NCBI RefSeq assembly: GCF_008691045.1
Contig: NZ_VMSO01000010.1
Location: 1-64,000 of the forward strand
Length of the DNA: 64,000 nucleotides
DNA from: Mediterraneibacter catenae
GTDB lineage: Bacteria; Bacillota; Clostridia; Lachnospirales; Lachnospiraceae
Direction: 5' to 3'
Shown piece by piece: positions 27,400 to 35,281 of the stretch. The position numbers were made by a program, and so were the translations under genes. The notes beneath the pieces were generated by a model. That model searched no databases. It was not told where the DNA came from and saw nothing but the letters and a program-made list of their open reading frames with translations. Position 1 is the stretch's first letter. Each line of letters opens with the position of its first letter.

Positions 27400-29514
27400 A
27401 TGTCACTGCATACATCAGATCTGGTGCTCGTACCCGGACGCCAGTTAAAACCATTAGATACAATCTCAGGATTCCAGGTTCGTCCCGGATTCTTCCGATT
27501 CTTCGGAGCTACTGTAATTCCGGGCGGGGTTAATTTCACGATTCAGTCTCACGGCGCAACCTCATGCGAACTGCTGCTATTCCATCGTGATGCGGAAGAG
27601 CCTTTCGCCGCACTGAAATTTCCGGATAATTATAAGATCGGTTTTGTCTATTCCATGATCGTATTCGGACTTGATATCGAAGAGTTCGAATACGCCTACC
27701 GGCTGGACGGGCCGTATGATGAAAAGAAAGGACTCCGTTTCGACAAGACAAAGATCCTCCTTGACCCTTATGCCCGTGCCGTCACGGGGCAGAGTCAGTG
27801 GGGATGCACGAACAATCCGCAGCACAGCTATCGCGCACGCGTTGTACAGAACAACTTTGACTGGGGGCTTGAAAGAAATGAACCAATCCCTATGGAGGAT
27901 CTGGTCATCTATGAGCTTCACGTCAGAGGTTTTACCAAATCACCTTCTTCAGGAGTCTCCTGTCCGGGCACATTCCGCGGACTTGAAGAGAAAATACCTT
28001 ATCTGAAAAAACTGGGGATCAATGCAGTGGAACTGATGCCTGTCTTCGAGTTCGACGAGATGAGGGACGCCCGCCTTATCGATGATAATGAACTGCTCGA
28101 TTACTGGGGCTACAATCCTGTCTGCTTCTTCGCCCCGAACACAAGCTATTCTTCCAGTATCGAGTATAATCGGGAAGGAATGGAACTGAAGAGGCTGATC
28201 AAAGCGCTCCATGACAATGAAATCGACGTAATCCTTGACGTCGTATTCAATCACACGGCAGAAGGAAATGAGATGGGACCTTCCTTCTGCTTCAAAGGGT
28301 TTGACAATAACATTTACTATATGCTCACTCCTGATGGAAAATATTATAACTTCAGCGGGTGCGGCAACACGCTGAACTGCAACCACCCCGTTGTCCAGGA
28401 GCTTATTCTTGACTGTCTCCGCTACTGGGTAACAGATTACAGAGTGGACGGTTTCCGTTTCGACCTTGCCTCCATCCTCGGACGCAGTGATAACGGCACA
28501 CCGCTCAACCAGCCTCCGCTCCTGCGAAGTCTGGCTTTCGATCCGATCCTGGGCAATGTCAAACTCATCGCAGAGGCATGGGATGCCGGCGGACTCTATC
28601 AGGTCGGATCTTTTCCATCCTGGAAACGCTGGGCAGAATGGAACGGACGCTACCGTGATGATATGCGCTGTTTCTTAAAAGGCGACGCCAAGATGGCTGG
28701 GATCGCGGCACAGAGAATGACCGGTTCACCTGACCTCTATGACCCTGTTTACAGGGGCGGCAACGCATCAGTTAACTTTCTGACCTGCCATGACGGATTT
28801 ACCCTGTACGACCTGTACAGCTACAACCAGAAACATAACGAGGCTAACGGCTGGGACAACACAGACGGATATGACGACAACAACAGCTGGAACTGCGGCG
28901 TCGAGGGAGATACGGACGATCAGGATATTCTGTCACTTCGTTTCCGTATGATCAAAAATGCCTGTGCTGTCCTTATGTGCAGCCGGGGTACACCTATGTT
29001 CCTCTCCGGAGATGAATTTGGCGACACACGCTTCGGCAATAACAACCCTTACTGTCAGGATAATCTAATCTCATGGCTGGACTGGAACCTGCTCGGTAAA
29101 AATGCGGATCTGTTCGAGTTCTTCAGATACATGATTGCATTCCGCATGGAACACCCTGCAATCCGAAAGGATCTGGAACCGAGCTATATCGGATTTCCTT
29201 CCATGAGCATCCACAATCTGGTGCCATGGGAAAATGAGCATATGGAGAATTCCTATGCGGTATGTGTTCTTTTCGCCGGATACGACGAGGATGAAGGACG
29301 CGAAGATCTCGTCTACATTGCTGTGAACGCGCACTGGTATGCCGCTGACCTCACACTTCCCGATCTTCCGGAAGGCTATGTCTGGAAAATTGCAGTCAAT
29401 ACAGGCGATCCAAAACAACAGACCTTCACAGAAGACCAGATGCCCGTGTCCGAAAAGACTATCGTCCTCGGCGAACGTTCTGTAATTGTATTTGTTGGAG
29501 AGAAATCAGAATAA
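27400..29514 (+). CDS. glgX: Glycogen debranching-type GH13 enzyme
   Basis: A 704-residue enzyme of the isoamylase/GlgX group that hydrolyses alpha-1,6 branches in glycogen or limit dextrins. An N-terminal CBM48-type domain (about residues 10-150) is followed by the GH13 barrel with conserved regions DVVFNHTAEG, the nucleophile Asp in VDGFRFDLAS, the acid Glu in LIAEAWDAGG and the third Asp in TCHDGF. No signal peptide, so it is intracellular. The start at 27400 sits 9 bp after GGAG; an in-frame ATG at 27349 overlapping the regulator stop is a less likely alternative. A long hairpin follows the stop. No other glycogen genes are in the window. Confidence 0.9.
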   Translation: MSLHTSDLVLVPGRQLKPLDTISGFQVRPGFFRFFGATVIPGGVNFTIQSHGATSCELLLFHRDAEEPFAALKFPDNYKIGFVYSMIVFGLDIEEFEYAYRLDGPYDEKKGLRFDKTKILLDPYARAVTGQSQWGCTNNPQHSYRARVVQNNFDWGLERNEPIPMEDLVIYELHVRGFTKSPSSGVSCPGTFRGLEEKIPYLKKLGINAVELMPVFEFDEMRDARLIDDNELLDYWGYNPVCFFAPNTSYSSSIEYNREGMELKRLIKALHDNEIDVILDVVFNHTAEGNEMGPSFCFKGFDNNIYYMLTPDGKYYNFSGCGNTLNCNHPVVQELILDCLRYWVTDYRVDGFRFDLASILGRSDNGTPLNQPPLLRSLAFDPILGNVKLIAEAWDAGGLYQVGSFPSWKRWAEWNGRYRDDMRCFLKGDAKMAGIAAQRMTGSPDLYDPVYRGGNASVNFLTCHDGFTLYDLYSYNQKHNEANGWDNTDGYDDNNSWNCGVEGDTDDQDILSLRFRMIKNACAVLMCSRGTPMFLSGDEFGDTRFGNNNPYCQDNLISWLDWNLLGKNADLFEFFRYMIAFRMEHPAIRKDLEPSYIGFPSMSIHNLVPWENEHMENSYAVCVLFAGYDEDEGREDLVYIAVNAHWYAADLTLPDLPEGYVWKIAVNTGDPKQQTFTEDQMPVSEKTIVLGERSVIVFVGEKSE

Positions 29515-29533
29515 CAAAGAGGCGCCCTTTGAT

Positions 29534-29574
29534 TTCAGACGAACAGTAAATTCCTCAATTTACTTTCGTCTGAA
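29534..29574 (+). terminator. Long hairpin after the debranching enzyme gene
   Basis: An 18-bp stem (TTCAGACGAA-AGTAAATT against AATTTACT-TTCGTCTGAA) with one bulged C and a 4-nt loop, 19 bp after the stop codon. No clear U-tract follows, so it may be a terminator or an RNA-stabilising element. Confidence 0.55.
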
Positions 29575-29588
29575 TCTGAGTTTCCCGT

Positions 29589-29785
29589 CTTGATCCGAAA
29601 TTCCGGAAGAGAAAGAAAGCAGCCGGGAGGAAGTTGTTGTTCGAAGACCGTAGAGCAGCGCCGGCACTTGGAGCGCGTCCTGTGCGCTCCTATGTACCGT
29701 TGCGCTGCGGCCCGAGTGAAAACGAGTCTGAGAATAACAACTTTCTCCTGGCGGACACTTTCTCGCTCCGGGATTACGAATCAAG
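29589..29785 (+). ncRNA. Candidate structured RNA or palindromic element, 197 nt
   Basis: Two 54-nt arms, 29589-29642 and 29732-29785, are imperfect inverted copies. The outer 19 nt match at 16 positions, and the inner GGGAGGAAGTTGTTGTTC block matches its partner at 15 of 18. Of the six substitutions in these blocks, four give G-U pairs on the plus strand, which favours a plus-strand RNA. The 89-nt centre has nested stems GCAGCGC/GCGCTGC and GGAGCGC/GCGCTCC, leaving an asymmetric bubble of 12 and 23 nt. The rod with a central bubble and about 200 nt length recalls 6S RNA, but no clear promoter precedes it and a MITE-like element is equally possible. The right arm covers the stop codon of the DUF2325 gene. 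Confidence 0.4.
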
Positions 29786-30062
29786 CACATGCATTGCCCA
29801 GAATTTCTTCCAGTGCATTTTTACTGCTCGTATGACACCTTACCACACAGGCATTGCATCTTCCGGCCTCTTCCACCGCGCACTTTACCATCTTATGAGA
29901 GACAGTGTTTGTGAAAAGCACGATCAGATCCGGACTTCCGATCTGTTTACTCAGAGACGCTGACATCTGTGTGAACACCTTCGCTTTGCAGTTGAACTGT
30001 TTACATATCTTTTTGTATTGGCAGACCATCCTGTCATGGCCCCCTATGATAACGACACTCAT
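29781..30062 (-). CDS. DUF2325 domain protein
   Basis: A 93-residue protein matching DUF2325 from end to end: SVVIIGGHDRM at the start, KAKVFTQMSASLSKQIG, the LIVLFTNTVSHKM block and a RCHTSS segment. The function of the family is unknown; the start resembles a Rossmann-like strand-loop. It is rich in Cys (seven), which may mean metal or redox binding. A strong AGGAGG site precedes the ATG. It has its own sigma-A promoter with a GTTAG-N6-CTAAC palindrome at the start of transcription, suggesting metal-responsive (DtxR/MntR-like) control. Its stop codon lies in the arm of the 197-nt palindrome. Confidence 0.85.
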   Translation of the reverse strand: MSVVIIGGHDRMVCQYKKICKQFNCKAKVFTQMSASLSKQIGSPDLIVLFTNTVSHKMVKCAVEEAGRCNACVVRCHTSSKNALEEILGNACA

Positions 30063-30105
30063 TATGAAACCTCCTGAAAAAACAGCGTATATTCACCCTT
30101 TGTTG

Positions 30106-30160
30106 GTTAGTTATTGCTAACTCATATTGTTATCATACATGAAATGAGAACAAATATCAA
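30106..30160 (-). promoter_or_regulatory. DUF2325 promoter with DtxR-like operator
   Basis: On the minus strand TTGATA and TATGAT are spaced by 17 bp (30132-30160). The palindrome GTTAG-TTATTG-CTAAC at 30106-30121 covers about +4 to +19, a classic repressor position. The half-site TTAG/CTAA resembles boxes of the DtxR/MntR metal-regulator family; that assignment is inference. The -35 box lies inside the upstream metY terminator stem. Confidence 0.55.
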
Positions 30161-30186
30161 GATATTTTTGATATTTGTTCTCATTT
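30142..30186 (-). terminator. metY terminator, perfect 19-bp stem
   Basis: AAATGAGAACAAATATCAA at 30142-30160 is the exact reverse complement of 30168-30186, with a 7-nt loop. It lies 67 bp after the metY stop and ends in CATTT on either strand. It contains the -35 box of the DUF2325 promoter. Confidence 0.7.
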
Positions 30187-30252
30187 TAAGTTTTATCCGT
30201 GCTTCTCACATATTCTGCAATCTGAATACATTATTATATGTATCCTCATAAA

Positions 30253-31557
30253 TCAGGATATCGTTTCAAACGCCGTTTCAAGCGCTGCGATCAGATCCTC
30301 TGCCTTCTCGATACCGACAGACAGACGTATCGTATTCTGCCTGATGCCCTGTTCTGTGAGCTCTTCCGGAGTACACTGACTGTGCGTGGTCGTCGCCGGA
30401 TGGATGACCAGAGACTTCACATCCGCCACATTTGCCAGCAGGGAAAAAATCGGAAGGTTATCAATAAATCTCTGCGCTGTTTCTGCATCTCCCTTGATGT
30501 CGAACGTAAAGACAGAGCCTCCGCCCTGAGGGAAATACTTTTCATACAGGTCGTGTGTCGGTTCACTCTCAAGCGAAGGATGATGCACCGTCTCCACCTG
30601 AGGATGAGCTTCCAGATAGTTTACTATCTTCAGAGAGTTCTCCACATGTCTCTCCACCCTCAGCGAGAGCGTCTCAAGTCCCTGCAGCAGAAGAAACGCA
30701 TGAAACGGAGAAAGTGTTGCTCCTGTATCTCTGAGAAGTACAGCCCTCACATAGCCAGCAAATGCAGCCTGCGGCACTGCCTCTGTGAACGAGACTCCGT
30801 GATAGCTCGGGTTGGACTCGGAAATCCACGGATATTTTCCGGAATCTTTCCAGTCGAATTTTCCGCTGTCGATGATGACTCCGCCCAGAGCAGTTCCGTG
30901 TCCGCCGATAAACTTTGTCGCAGAGTGTATCACGATATCAGCTCCATGTTCGATCGGCCTCACGAGATACGGTGTGGCAAATGTGGAATCCACTACCAGC
31001 GGGATCTTATGTCTGTGTGCGATCTCTGCCAGTTTTTCCAGATCTGCCACATTGGAATTCGGATTTCCCAGTGTCTCCGTGAAGATGGCCTTCGTATCCT
31101 CCCGGATCGCCGCCTCGAAAGCACCCTCTTCAGCGGGATCAACAAAAGTCGCTGTGATGCCGCTTGTCAGGGGCAGAGTATGTGCCAGAAGATTGTATGA
31201 CCCTCCATAGATCCTTTTAGAAGCCACGATATGTTCCCCGGCTTTTGCCAGTGCCTGGAATGCATAGGTGACCGCCGCCGCACCCGACGCTGTCGCCAGA
31301 GCCGCCGTGCCGCCCTCCAGCGCCGCGATTCTCTGCTCGAACACATCCTCTGTCGGGTTGGTCAGCCTTCCATATATATTTCCGGAATCTTTCAGTGCAA
31401 ACCGGTCTGCCGCATGCTGACAGTCATCAAACACAAAGGATGCCGAAGCATAGATGGGAACCGCCCTTGCTCCTGTCGCCGGATCCGGGTGCTCCTGTCC
31501 GATATGTACCTGTTTTGTCTCAAAGCTCCAGTTGCGTGAATTTCTGATGTCTTTCAT
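30253..31557 (-). CDS. metY: O-acetylhomoserine aminocarboxypropyltransferase (sulfhydrylase)
   Basis: A 434-residue PLP enzyme that makes homocysteine (or cysteine-type products) from O-acetylhomoserine and sulfide. The Cys/Met-metabolism fold is clear: N-terminal FETKQVHIGQEHPDPATGAR, the YGRLTNPT segment and the PLP Lys in IHSATKFIGGHGTALGG (about residue 210). The length of about 430 and the extended middle insertion separate MetY from the shorter cystathionine lyases. It is monocistronic, with a perfect-stem terminator downstream. The 70-bp leader is too short for a SAM riboswitch or T-box. Confidence 0.92.
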   Translation of the reverse strand: MKDIRNSRNWSFETKQVHIGQEHPDPATGARAVPIYASASFVFDDCQHAADRFALKDSGNIYGRLTNPTEDVFEQRIAALEGGTAALATASGAAAVTYAFQALAKAGEHIVASKRIYGGSYNLLAHTLPLTSGITATFVDPAEEGAFEAAIREDTKAIFTETLGNPNSNVADLEKLAEIAHRHKIPLVVDSTFATPYLVRPIEHGADIVIHSATKFIGGHGTALGGVIIDSGKFDWKDSGKYPWISESNPSYHGVSFTEAVPQAAFAGYVRAVLLRDTGATLSPFHAFLLLQGLETLSLRVERHVENSLKIVNYLEAHPQVETVHHPSLESEPTHDLYEKYFPQGGGSVFTFDIKGDAETAQRFIDNLPIFSLLANVADVKSLVIHPATTTHSQCTPEELTEQGIRQNTIRLSVGIEKAEDLIAALETAFETIS

Positions 31558-31629
31558 AGCACTCTCCTCCTTTTGGCTGTCTCCAGCCTAACACAGCACA
31601 TATAAACCGTCTAATATGTAATAAAAATA

Positions 31630-31658
31630 TCCGGTTATAGGCTGTCCCTATAACCGGA
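31630..31658 (-). terminator. Terminator of the IclR gene
   Basis: Perfect 11-bp stem TCCGGTTATAG/CTATAACCGGA with a 7-nt loop, followed on the minus strand by TATTTTTATT. It lies 70 bp after the IclR stop. Confidence 0.75.
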
Positions 31659-31727
31659 ATTAAAATCAACATCATTCTCATTAAAAACGTACATAAGGTC
31701 TTTCATGGAGACTGTATCACTAAACTG

Positions 31728-32498
31728 TCATACGTGCAGGCCATTGATTATCTTCTCAATCTGTTCCTTTGTCTCCAGAATATAGCCGGTCAGACATTTG
31801 ATCCTCTCATCATCCATACGACTGACCGGTGCAGAAATACTGAAGGCATATCTTCTCCTTCCAGTATACTCCTGGAGGCTGACTGCGATACAGCGTACAC
31901 CCCTCTCATTTTCTTCATTATCAAGAGCATATCCTCTCTCCCGGGTCTTCTCTAATTCCTGCCTGAACACGTTAAAATCCGTGATCGTATAGGGTGTAAG
32001 AGCATGGATATTGCTGTTTTTCCATACATCTTTCACCTCCTGCTCATCCATGTATGCGAGCATCGCTTTACCGACCCCGGAACAGTACAAGGGAATCCTG
32101 CTGCCAATTCTTGATACCATCTGGATTCCGTTTCTCATCGCCTCTACTTTATCGATATAGACCGCTTCGACTCCTTCCCGTTCGACAAAGTGCACTGTCT
32201 CATCAGCCTGTTCCATCAGACGGCGGAGAAACGGACGCACCATATGGATAATGTCCATATTGCTCATGATCTTGCCTGCCAGATCTACTATCTTCAAAGA
32301 CGGCTCATACCTTCCGCTCGTTTCATTCTGTCTTGCATATCCCATATAAATAAGTGAATTAAGTACTCTGTGCGCCGTACTTTTATTCAGGCCCAATCTT
32401 TCACTTATCTCCATAAGTCCGGCACTCCTGTTTTCTATGAGCATCTCAAGTGCTCCAAACAGACGGCCCGCAACCTGGATCGGATTCTTTTCTTCCAT
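31728..32498 (-). CDS. IclR family transcriptional regulator
   Basis: A 256-residue regulator with an N-terminal winged helix (LMEISERLGLNKSTAHRVLN, about residues 29-48) and a C-terminal effector-binding domain containing FVEREGVEAVYIDK and YALDNEENERGVRCIAV. Start at ATG 32498 is preferred because AAGGAG lies 11 bp upstream; a GTG 12 bp earlier falls inside that site. It faces a KDG-kinase-like pseudogene across a 235-bp region that contains repeated GTTTCATAT/ATATGAAAC words, as expected for a KdgR-like regulator of sugar-acid use. Since the kinase is broken, the regulator may have lost its local target. Confidence 0.88.
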   Translation of the reverse strand: MEEKNPIQVAGRLFGALEMLIENRSAGLMEISERLGLNKSTAHRVLNSLIYMGYARQNETSGRYEPSLKIVDLAGKIMSNMDIIHMVRPFLRRLMEQADETVHFVEREGVEAVYIDKVEAMRNGIQMVSRIGSRIPLYCSGVGKAMLAYMDEQEVKDVWKNSNIHALTPYTITDFNVFRQELEKTRERGYALDNEENERGVRCIAVSLQEYTGRRRYAFSISAPVSRMDDERIKCLTGYILETKEQIEKIINGLHV

Positions 32499-32639
32499 AT
32501 AACTTTTCACTCCTTGTTAATATGCTATCTTTTTTTCATAATATGAAACTATATTATCATATTTTTCATCCCTTCTCAACAAACTTTATGTATTTTAAAT
32601 ATTCTGCATAAACACACAGAAAACTTTAACAGTCCGCAC

Positions 32640-32667
32640 TTGACATTTCTCTTTGCAGGCGTATACT
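32640..32667 (+). promoter_or_regulatory. Promoter of the kinase pseudogene
   Basis: TTGACA and TATACT separated by 16 bp, ending 66 bp before the start codon. A GTTTCATAT word lies downstream at 32700-32708 and its inverse ATATGAAAC at 32541-32549 on the IclR side, both candidate IclR half-sites. Confidence 0.5.
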
Positions 32668-32733
32668 GATAATTAAACAGTATCATATTTCAAAACTATG
32701 TTTCATATTGTAAAACTTAATGGAGGTATATGT

Positions 32734-33355
32734 ATGAACAATCCAGAAAAATCTTTTGATCTCCTGTCACTGGGAGAAGTACTGCTCCGTCTTTCCCCGC
32801 CTGACAACGAGCGCCTTGTAAAAGGAGATATGCTCCGTAAACAGGTAGGCGGTGCTGAACTCAATGTTGTATCCGGCGTTTCTCTCCTCGGTCTGCGGAC
32901 AGGAATTATATCAAAACTTCCTGCAAATGACATCGGCGTATTCGCCAAGAACAGGATCCGTTTCTGCGGCGTCAGTGATGATTACCTTGTCTACGACGAG
33001 TCTCCTGATGCACGCCTCGGCATTTATTATTATGAAAACGGAGCATATCCGAGAAAACCGGGCGTCGTCTATGACAGAAAGAATTCCTCGATCAATAACA
33101 TATCTTTGGATGATTTCAATGATTCTCTTTTCTCATCCACCCGCTGTTTCCATACCAGCGGTATCACGCTGGCGCTGAGCCCGCAATGCCGCAGTACCGG
33201 CATAGAGATGATCCGCCGGTTTAAAGAAGCCGGAGCGCTCATTTCCTTTGACGTGAATTTCCGCGGGAACCTGTGGACAGGCGATGAAGCAAGAGATCGA
33301 GAACGTGATCAAAGCCCATAAGCATACAGGCAGGCAGATGGAAATGAACCGGTAA
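32734..33355 (+). pseudogene. PfkB-family sugar kinase (KDG kinase-like), internally deleted
   Basis: The first about 185 codons encode the N-terminal half of a PfkB/ribokinase-type kinase similar to 2-keto-3-deoxygluconate kinase: FDLLSLGEVLLRLSPPDNER, VGGAELNVVSGVSLLGL and ISFDVNFRGNLWTGDEA. The frame then ends after a few unrelated codons at 33321. In another frame from 33287 the sequence reads EIENVIKAHKHTGRQMEMNR then stop, which looks like the true C-terminal tail. About 130 middle codons, including the GAGD catalytic motif, are missing, so an internal deletion with frame change has destroyed the enzyme. The ATG at 32734 has a GGAGG site. The assembly could be checked, but a sequencing error cannot explain the missing domain. 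Confidence 0.75.
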
Positions 33356-33361
33356 CAGAAA

Positions 33362-33423
33362 AGCAGATGGAAACATCACCGGACACCATGGCCATTATGT
33401 GCCGGATAATATTTCCATCTGCT
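33362..33423 (+). terminator. Long hairpin between convergent genes
   Basis: Arms AGCAGATGGAAA-AT and AT-TTTCCATCTGCT pair over about 13 bp, with an inner CCGG/CCGG helix. A partial direct copy of the left arm (GCAGATGGAAAT) lies just upstream at about 33334. It separates the kinase pseudogene from the convergent alarmone synthetase. Confidence 0.5.
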
Positions 33424-33440
33424 GATCTCATCGACCGTAT

Positions 33441-34187
33441 TTATATGAGATTGATATCAATTTTTTTCAATTTCTCATAGAGCGCTTCCATATCTGTGGG
33501 CGCCTCTTTAATATTGTCCATCTCCCTCCGGATCTCCTGCATCGTCTCATCTATATGCGCGATCTCGTCCGCGCATTCTTTCAGACGGGCGATCACTTTC
33601 TCTGCATGTTCCACATTCTGTTTGTATTTGATCTGATGCTCCAGACTTGCCCAGAAGTCCATAGCGATCGTCCGGATCTGCACCTCAGCTCTCACTTCTT
33701 TCACCGACTCCGCGAAGAAGATCGGCACACTGACGATCAGGTGAAGGCTGCGGTATCCATTCGGTTTCGGATTGCTGATATAGTCTTTTCTTCGTATCAG
33801 CTTGATATCATCCTGCTTTGTCAGTGCATCAGCCAGAAGATAGATGTCGTCAATGTAGGAGCAGATTACCCTGATTCCGGCAATATCATTCAGGTTATTT
33901 TCTATATTCTCCCTTGTAGGCGGTATTCCCATCCTTGACATCTTCTCAAGGATGCTCGTCTGGCTTTTCAGTCTTGTCTCAATAGAACTGATCGGATTCC
34001 TCTTGTATCTTACTTCAAACTCCGTGTCCAGCACCTCGAACTTAGTATTGATCTCTTTGATCGCACAGGCATATCCCATCATCAGTTCCTTGTAGTCCAG
34101 CACACCGTCGAGCAGGTCCATAGCCTGTCCGAGTATGAGGTTCTGCCCGGCTCCTGCCGTGAGCTGCAGCCAGTTCTTTTTCTCCAT
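33441..34187 (-). CDS. Small alarmone synthetase (RelA/SpoT synthetase domain)
   Basis: A 248-residue (p)ppGpp synthetase of the RelQ/RelP (YjbM/YwaC) type, making the stringent-response alarmone from ATP and GTP or GDP. It has only the synthetase domain: the GIRVICSYIDDIYLLADAL segment (about 108-126), the substrate-binding loop RRKDYISNPKPNGYRSLH (about 135-152) and the EVQIRTIAMDFWASLEHQI block (about 170-188). No hydrolase, TGS or ACT domain. A C-terminal helical tail likely mediates the tetramer. The ATG follows CGGAGGAAG. It stands alone. Confidence 0.92.
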   Translation of the reverse strand: MEKKNWLQLTAGAGQNLILGQAMDLLDGVLDYKELMMGYACAIKEINTKFEVLDTEFEVRYKRNPISSIETRLKSQTSILEKMSRMGIPPTRENIENNLNDIAGIRVICSYIDDIYLLADALTKQDDIKLIRRKDYISNPKPNGYRSLHLIVSVPIFFAESVKEVRAEVQIRTIAMDFWASLEHQIKYKQNVEHAEKVIARLKECADEIAHIDETMQEIRREMDNIKEAPTDMEALYEKLKKIDINLI

Positions 34188-34357
34188 TGCTTCCTCCGTT
34201 CCGGCAGCTTGTACGCTGTCCGCTTATTCTGTCATATCGCCGTCATGCTGCAGCGGCTGTTCGCTGTACAGGTATCGGCGTGTATATTATTATTTTAGCG
34301 GACAAACAGGTCTGACTCAATAAAAAGACTCTTAAATATTATAAAAAGATGAATCTC

Positions 34358-35281
34358 TCACTCCCGTATCCCCAGATATCTTTTCAGCGCCGCTATATAC
34401 AGCTTCGCCGCTTTCCCGGGAATCGTATTCTTCCTCACGATATATCCGATCTCCATAACACTGTTATGGTTCTCCTCGTCGTCTTGAAATGGAACTGCCA
34501 CGAATTCATTGCCATTAAGTTCCCCACAGATAATCCCTGAACAAAGCGTATATCCATTTAGACCGACCATCAGATTCAGCATGGTCGCCCTGTCATTTGC
34601 CCGGATGATCTTCGGGTATTCATTTGTGGATAAGATCTCTTCTGCAAGATAAAAAGAACTGTTGTCTCCCTGTTCAAAGGCAAGACACGGATAATCCGCC
34701 AGCTGGCTGAAACTGATCGAAGATTCTCCCGCCAGTGGATGGTTTTTCCAGAGATATACATAGGCGTGGCAGTCGATCAGATGATGGAACTCAAGTCCTG
34801 ATAAGCGCAGCATTTTCTCCAGGCTTTTTCTGTTATACTCGCTTAGATAGAGCACGCCGATCTCGCTTTTCATCGTACTGACATCGCTGATCACTTCCGC
34901 AGTCTTAGTCTCGCGAATGGCGAACTCATATTTAGACATATCAAATTCCTTTGCCATATCTACAAACGCTTTTACGGCAAAGGAATAATGCTGGGCAGAA
35001 ACACCGAACTTCTTTTTCAGCGAACCGTTTTCCCCGTATTTCTCAAGGATCGTCTCATACTGTCCGTAGAGCTGTTTTGCGTACAGAAGGAATTCCGCTC
35101 CGTCATTGGTCAGCGTCACGCCTCTCCCACTGCGGTTAAGTAATGTGATCCCCAGTTCTTTCTCCAGCTCCTGCACAGCACTGGTCAGGGACGGCTGAGA
35201 TACGTAAAGCTTTTCGGCCGCTTTATTTATAGACTTTGTCTCTGCTATCGTTATAAAATAATTCAACTGGGTCAGGGTCAT
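34358..35281 (-). CDS. LysR family transcriptional regulator
   Basis: A 307-residue LysR-type regulator with the N-terminal winged helix (TLTQLNYFITIAETKSINKAAEKLYVSQPSLT region, residues 2-33, quoted in part) and a periplasmic-binding-protein-like effector domain from about residue 90. The start overlaps the stop of the PgsA-like gene by ATGA, so the two are coupled, an unusual pairing because LysR genes are mostly divergent from their targets. Its targets and effector are unknown. Confidence 0.88.
   Translation of the reverse strand: MTLTQLNYFITIAETKSINKAAEKLYVSQPSLTSAVQELEKELGITLLNRSGRGVTLTNDGAEFLLYAKQLYGQYETILEKYGENGSLKKKFGVSAQHYSFAVKAFVDMAKEFDMSKYEFAIRETKTAEVISDVSTMKSEIGVLYLSEYNRKSLEKMLRLSGLEFHHLIDCHAYVYLWKNHPLAGESSISFSQLADYPCLAFEQGDNSSFYLAEEILSTNEYPKIIRANDRATMLNLMVGLNGYTLCSGIICGELNGNEFVAVPFQDDEENHNSVMEIGYIVRKNTIPGKAAKLYIAALKRYLGIRE

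Noticed and set aside
29600-29630. SRP (4.5S) RNA motif suggested by CCGGAAG...GAAAGCAGCC
   Set aside because: The bases are paired in the long arm rather than forming the SRP GGAA-tetraloop hairpin; the likeness is coincidental.
29634-29963. A 109-residue plus-strand frame over the palindrome and antisense to DUF2325
   Set aside because: It is a shadow of the DUF2325 gene and the palindrome; no start site and poor composition.
31558-31629. SAM riboswitch or T-box upstream of metY
   Set aside because: The leader is only about 70 bp before the IclR terminator and has no T-box or SAM core sequence.
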